From: Paraktedonobacter sp964250225
GTDB taxonomy: Bacteria; Chloroflexota; Ktedonobacteria; Ktedonobacterales; Ktedonobacteraceae
Length of the DNA: 64,000 bases
Direction of reading: 5' to 3'
Assembly (NCBI GenBank): GCA_964250225.1
Contig: CAXUEY010000007.1
Location: 1 to 64,000, forward strand
Within the stretch, counting starts at the first letter, position 1. Every line of letters begins with the position of its first letter. The notes beneath the pieces were generated by a model, which was not told the origin of the DNA, did no database searches, and was given only the letters and a program-made list of their open reading frames with translations. The translations under genes were made by a program, and so were the position numbers. This document shows positions 60,240 through 64,000 of this stretch, piece by piece.

Positions 60240-61859
60240 ATGAGTGACACCACAGGCACCCCTCCCGCGCCAGAGGAGCAGGGTGAAGTCACGGGATCTG
60301 ACGCGCCCCAAACGCTGGGCGAGCGCCTGCTCCCTGTCCTGGTCATCGCTCTGGAAAGCTGCCTGCTCTACGCGCTCTTGCTGGCGCTGGCAGGCTTCTC
60401 CTTCCTGCAATCAAGCTCGCCCGTGCTCCCGATCTGGCTGATGTTTGGCGTGAGCCTGGGCATCTACTGGCTCACTCAGTATCTCGCGCGCGGAGAGGCA
60501 GCGGGAAAAAGCGGGCGTCTCTTCGCATTGCGCACCTACATCCCACACATAGTGGTACCCTTGCTGGCAGTGGGCCTCACCTGGCTGCTCCTCTCCTCGC
60601 AGGCCGGACAGGTCTTCGCGCTCCCCTCACTGGCGACGCTGCTCAACGCGGTGCAGGAGTTCCCGCCCTCTTTCTATCAGGCATTGGGCCTCTTCGCGCT
60701 CATCAGCTTTGTGGGATGGCGCGGCGTCTATCGCGCGCGCACCGGCATCGAGCCGCAAACGATCAAACATCTGTTTCGCCTGGGGTTGGGCTGCTTCTTT
60801 CTCGTGCTCCTTTGCTATCTCGTACAGGGATTGTTGGGTCTGAGCAACCAGAACACCGCCGCCTTTTTTCTGCTCATCCCCACCTTTCTCCTCCTGGCCC
60901 TTTTAAGTCAGTCTCTCTACCAGGTGAGCTACTTGCGCCGTTTTCACGCCATAGGCTTACATGGCAGTGCCAGACAGCAGGAACGCGTGATTCTTCAGGG
61001 CATCGGTGTGCTGGCCATTGTGGTGGGCGCGCTCGTTCTGGCCATCGGCAACGCGAGCTTTGCATTTTCGGAACGCGCCGTGGCCTTTTTCGCGCCCGTC
61101 GGCGCGCTCTTCAATTGGTTGGCGAACGGTCTCACGCAACTGCTCGTACTGATCTGGACACCCATTGGCAACTTTATCATCTGGCTCTTCAACCTTCTGC
61201 CTTACCATAAATCTCCTCCGCCAGGTAAACCTCTCTCCTGCGACCAGTTGCGCAAAATCGGGCAGAAGTATCATATTAAGGTCAATCTGCCTCCTAACTG
61301 TCTGCCTTTCCATCCCCATCCGCAGCCAGCGCCCAATTATCTGCTGCTCAACATCCTCAAGGTTGTGCTGATGGTGCTATTTGCGAGCGTGGTGCTGTTT
61401 GTGCTCTGGCGCAAGTATCGCAAAGTGATGGCAGAGCGCGCCCGAACACAGCAGGGCGAGGGGGATGTCCACGAAAACATCTGGAGCTGGGCGCTCTTCC
61501 TGGGACAACTGCGCGCCTTTTTCACCCGCTGGCTCGCGTTCCTCGCGCCCTGGCGAAAAAAAGCCGGGACAGTGCAGAGCATGGATGATATCGGGTTGGC
61601 AACGCCATCCGCCCGCACTATTCGCGCGATCTATCGCGCCTTCTTGAAACGCGCCGCGCGCAAGGGCTATCCACGCGCAAAGGATGAGACGGCGTATGAA
61701 TTTCGCCAGCGCCTGGATGCCCGCGAGACGCCGGTTGAGCCAGAGTTAGAGGCGCTCACCGAGGCTTACACCCTGATCCGCTACGGTGGCGGCGTTCCCG
61801 ACGAACAAGCAGTGGCTACAGCACGCCAGACGTGGCGTGTGCTGGAGCATAAATGGTGA
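60240..61859 (+). CDS. Membrane protein with a C-terminal DUF4129 domain (paralogue)
   Basis: 539 residues, clearly paralogous to the previous gene: about ten membrane segments, a Pro-rich insert (KSPPPGKPLSCDQLRKIGQK, with a Cys) and the DUF4129 C-terminus ARTIRAIYRAFLKRAARKGY, then DETAYEFRQRLDARETPVEP and TLIRYGGGVPDEQAVATARQ. GGAAGAGG precedes the ATG at 60240. The stop is two bases before the recF stop on the other strand. The pair may act at the envelope; no partner transglutaminase is present here. Confidence 0.85.
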   Translation: MSDTTGTPPAPEEQGEVTGSDAPQTLGERLLPVLVIALESCLLYALLLALAGFSFLQSSSPVLPIWLMFGVSLGIYWLTQYLARGEAAGKSGRLFALRTYIPHIVVPLLAVGLTWLLLSSQAGQVFALPSLATLLNAVQEFPPSFYQALGLFALISFVGWRGVYRARTGIEPQTIKHLFRLGLGCFFLVLLCYLVQGLLGLSNQNTAAFFLLIPTFLLLALLSQSLYQVSYLRRFHAIGLHGSARQQERVILQGIGVLAIVVGALVLAIGNASFAFSERAVAFFAPVGALFNWLANGLTQLLVLIWTPIGNFIIWLFNLLPYHKSPPPGKPLSCDQLRKIGQKYHIKVNLPPNCLPFHPHPQPAPNYLLLNILKVVLMVLFASVVLFVLWRKYRKVMAERARTQQGEGDVHENIWSWALFLGQLRAFFTRWLAFLAPWRKKAGTVQSMDDIGLATPSARTIRAIYRAFLKRAARKGYPRAKDETAYEFRQRLDARETPVEPELEALTEAYTLIRYGGGVPDEQAVATARQTWRVLEHKW

Positions 61860-61860
61860 A

Positions 61861-63027
61861 CTACGGGAGAATCGTCCCCTGCACCACGCGATACTGATGC
61901 GCCTTTTCCACAATCTCCGGGGGGAAGCCGGAGAAGTCGGTGGTGGTCATCAAGACTTGTTGATGGTGGAGCACCTGGCGCAGCAGATAGGCGCGACGGT
62001 GCAGGTCCAGCTCGCTGAACACGTCGTCGAGCAGGAGGATGGGTTCTTCGCCGGTGACGCGGTGCATATAGCTCAGTTCGGCGAGCTTGGCGGAAAGGGC
62101 CACGGTGCGTTGCTGGCCGCGTGAACCGTAGGAGAGCATATTTACGCCGTTGACTAGAAATTCCAGGTCGTCGCGGTGCGGTCCCAGCGAACAGACCCCC
62201 TGATGAATCTCACGGCGGCGCGCCTCACGCAGTTGCACGCGGTAATGCTCAAGGGCTTCGAGGGCGTTCCAGGCGGGGTCCATCTGAAATGAGGGACGGT
62301 AGACGATCTGTAGATGTTCTCTGCCACCGCTGAGGTTGGTTTGCAGCTCATCAACCTGCTCGTTGAGCGCGGCCACCATACGCTGGCGCTCGTACATTAG
62401 CACGTTAGCCAGTTCGGTGAGCTTTTCGTCCAGGTAGTCCAGCATACGCGGGTCTTCCTGGTTTTCGCGCACGCGTTTGAGCAGAGCGGCGCGCTGAGTC
62501 ACGATCTTGCGATATTTGAGCAGAGCCTGGCAATACTGGGCGCGCATCTGGCAGAGGCAGCGGTCCAGGAAGCGGCGTCGCTCCTCTGGCGACCCATCGA
62601 CCAGGCTCAGGTCGGTTGGCGCGAAGAGAACGATAGTGACCAGGCCAAACAGGTCGAGGGACTTCTTGACCACGCCGTTGACCTTGATGCGTTTGCGCGG
62701 ACGGTCAGCGAGGGCAGGAGTCGCGGGCACAGAGCCGCTATGCGTGGCGGCTGGATCATAGATGACGATTTCAATCTGCAAGGGGCCGTTGCCACGCACG
62801 GCGCTGGAGCGCAGACGCGTCAGGTGTTCGCTTGAGTCCCAGTTCATCACCTCGCGGTCAGAGGTCGTGTGAAAAGAATGGGCGGTTGTCAGCATGGTCA
62901 CCGCTTCGAGCAGGTTGGTTTTCCCCTGAGCATTCTCGCCGTGAAAGAGAAAGAGGCCCGGCCCCAGGGGGAGTTCCTGCTGTTTAAAATTACGAAAATC
63001 GGTGAGCGCGAGGTGAGAGAGATACAT
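61861..63027 (-). CDS. recF: DNA replication and repair protein RecF
   Basis: 388 residues from the ATG at 63027 (MYLSHLALTDFRNFKQQELP). The SMC-like ATPase shows Walker A GENAQGKTNLLEAVTML, LSYGSRGQQRTVALSAKLAE (signature) and EPILLLDDVFSELDLHRRAY (Walker B). RecF binds DNA gaps and loads RecA with RecOR. It follows dnaN on the minus strand, the normal dnaA-dnaN-recF order near an origin, 64 bases apart. Confidence 0.96.
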   Translation of the reverse strand: MYLSHLALTDFRNFKQQELPLGPGLFLFHGENAQGKTNLLEAVTMLTTAHSFHTTSDREVMNWDSSEHLTRLRSSAVRGNGPLQIEIVIYDPAATHSGSVPATPALADRPRKRIKVNGVVKKSLDLFGLVTIVLFAPTDLSLVDGSPEERRRFLDRCLCQMRAQYCQALLKYRKIVTQRAALLKRVRENQEDPRMLDYLDEKLTELANVLMYERQRMVAALNEQVDELQTNLSGGREHLQIVYRPSFQMDPAWNALEALEHYRVQLREARRREIHQGVCSLGPHRDDLEFLVNGVNMLSYGSRGQQRTVALSAKLAELSYMHRVTGEEPILLLDDVFSELDLHRRAYLLRQVLHHQQVLMTTTDFSGFPPEIVEKAHQYRVVQGTILP

Positions 63028-63091
63028 GCAAACATCCGTTGGTCTATTGGGTAGGGTGGTGTGCCAGGTACCCGGCAACACCACCCGATGA

Positions 63092-64000
63092 TTAGCGGTT
63101 GATATGCATCGGCATAATTACATAGGTATGGTCGTTGGGGCCAACCGGTTTGAGCACGCCGGGTTTGTTGGCAGAACTGGCTTCGAGCGCGACCTCTGGC
63201 GTGCCGATGTTGGCCAGCACGTCGCCCAGATACTTCACGTTGAAGATCACCTGCAATTCGGGTCCATCCACAGCGGCATTGACCGTACTGACATTGTCGC
63301 CGAGGTCTTCAGCGGTGGCCTCAATCGTGATCGAGCCAGTCTCCTGGCCATCTGCCCCCGCCGAGTTAATCTTCACACGCGCGATATTCGAGCTATCACG
63401 AGCAAAGAGCGCGGACGACTTGACGGCGGCGGCGAATTCTTTGGTCTCGACCACCGCGCGCGTGGTGGATTCTTTAGGAATGATATTGCGGAACGGCGGG
63501 AAAGTCCCCTCAATCAAACGCGAGACCAGATCGAGGCTAGGTGTGTGGAAAAGCACCTGGCTGCGATTGGGCGTCACGATCATCTCGACCGGGCCTTCGG
63601 CGGGCAGGATGCGGGCCAGCTCGGTCAGGGTACGCGCGGGGATCAGGATATCGCCACGGGGATGCTCGTCTCCGGGCAGATCGACCACGCGCACAGCCAG
63701 GCGAAACGAATCGGCGGCGGCAAACGTGAGCTTCTCGTCGCTCACCTGCACCAGCACGCCGGTCAGCACAGGACGCGAATCGTCGTCGGCGGCGGCGAAG
63801 GCGACCTGCTCGATCATCTCCTTCAACTGGGGCGCGTCCAGCAAAACCGGGACTTCGCCGCCCTCGTTGCTGGGAATCTGAGGAAACTCAGCCGCGTCCG
63901 TCGCTTTAATGTTCGCGCTACTGCGCAGGCTCTTGATGTTCAGCGTCGGCGAGTCGGCAGGCAGGGTCAGTTCAACTGAGGACTGCGGCAGACTGCTCAC
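63092..64000 (-). CDS. dnaN: DNA polymerase III beta subunit (sliding clamp), 5' end missing
   Basis: The visible 302 residues run to the stop and include DAPQLKEMIEQVAFAAADDD, then FAAADSFRLAVRVVDLPGDE, EGTFPPFRNIIPKESTTRAV and the closing PVGPNDHTYVIMPMHINR. The N-terminal domain is cut by the window edge, so the true start lies beyond 64000. The clamp holds polymerase and repair factors on DNA. Its adjacency to recF and parAB puts the origin, and probably dnaA, just to the right. Confidence 0.97.
   Translation of the reverse strand: MSSLPQSSVELTLPADSPTLNIKSLRSSANIKATDAAEFPQIPSNEGGEVPVLLDAPQLKEMIEQVAFAAADDDSRPVLTGVLVQVSDEKLTFAAADSFRLAVRVVDLPGDEHPRGDILIPARTLTELARILPAEGPVEMIVTPNRSQVLFHTPSLDLVSRLIEGTFPPFRNIIPKESTTRAVVETKEFAAAVKSSALFARDSSNIARVKINSAGADGQETGSITIEATAEDLGDNVSTVNAAVDGPELQVIFNVKYLGDVLANIGTPEVALEASSANKPGVLKPVGPNDHTYVIMPMHINR

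Noticed and set aside
63104..63979. Plus-strand frame opposite dnaN
   Set aside because: Shadow of the sliding clamp gene; no ribosome site or recognisable domain.
1..64000. tRNA, rRNA or CRISPR arrays
   Set aside because: No tRNA T-loop pattern, rRNA segment or regularly spaced direct repeats were noticed by eye; a tool search would be needed for certainty.

Overview
The window reads as a chromosomal segment of a filamentous, Gram-positive-like Chloroflexota, most likely class Ktedonobacteria. This is an inference from gene content and protein style, not from any 16S rRNA, which is absent here. Supporting signs are a proline-rich LytR-CpsA-Psr protein, an F420-type PPOX oxidoreductase, a type 2 isopentenyl-diphosphate isomerase, remnants of Ser/Thr kinase-WD40 and Rpn-type nuclease genes, many lineage-style hypothetical proteins, and a dispersed palindromic intergenic repeat. 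DNA is moderately GC-rich, genes are closely packed on both strands, and one 100-base run of N (34455-34554) marks a scaffold join. The right edge carries dnaN, recF and parAB, so the replication origin probably lies just beyond position 64000.

Layout. 1-5.2 kb: envelope genes (lipoprotein start, LCP protein, GT4 and GT39-type glycosyltransferases) and a 35-residue membrane miniprotein. 5.5-10.8 kb: a novel modular protein coupled to rsmD, a VOC protein, a HTH protein, a DUF2442 protein, a P-loop kinase, and an alkyltransferase-like protein lacking the catalytic Cys. 11-18.3 kb: aldehyde dehydrogenase, FMN reductase, two large uncharacterised proteins and a Uma2-type nuclease. 18.4-21.8 kb: a tight MaoC / acyl-CoA ligase / R2lox cluster followed by a stand-alone Lrp ligand-binding domain. 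22.7-27 kb: SprT-like protein, and a PEP-synthase-like phosphotransferase with its TetR regulator, both preceded by the same 20-base motif. 27-34.4 kb: a hairpin-rich relict region, a membrane glycosyltransferase, acyltransferase 3, fni and purB. 34.5-39 kb: scaffold gap inside repeats, rpmE behind a long structured leader, an MGDG-synthase-like glycosyltransferase, a DUF1385 protein and a phosphatase. 38.9-41.3 kb: ogt facing an Ada-AlkA fusion gene. 42-49.9 kb: ftsK, a decayed kinase-WD40 gene, an autoregulated MarR-GNAT fusion gene with its membrane partner, and RNase J. 50.4-51.4 kb: a graveyard of three decayed genes. 51.6-64 kb: a ThDP enzyme, F420 protein, orphan NarL regulator, HD hydrolase, DinB protein, parB-parA, two DUF4129 membrane proteins, recF and dnaN.

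How genes work together. ParA/ParB, FtsK, RecF and DnaN serve chromosome replication, segregation and repair. Ogt, Ada-AlkA and the alkyltransferase-like protein form a local alkylation-repair set. The MaoC-ligase-R2lox cluster suggests oxidation of an activated acyl substrate. Glycosyltransferases, the LCP protein and acyltransferase 3 point to surface polymer and glycolipid synthesis. The most interesting observations are the R2lox operon with its conserved cross-link residues, the repeat family with compensatory stem changes, the structured rpmE leader, the MarR-GNAT autoregulatory palindrome, and the large uncharacterised protein with a possible nucleoside-phosphorylase-like C-terminus. 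I did not find a clearly new defence or biosynthetic system.
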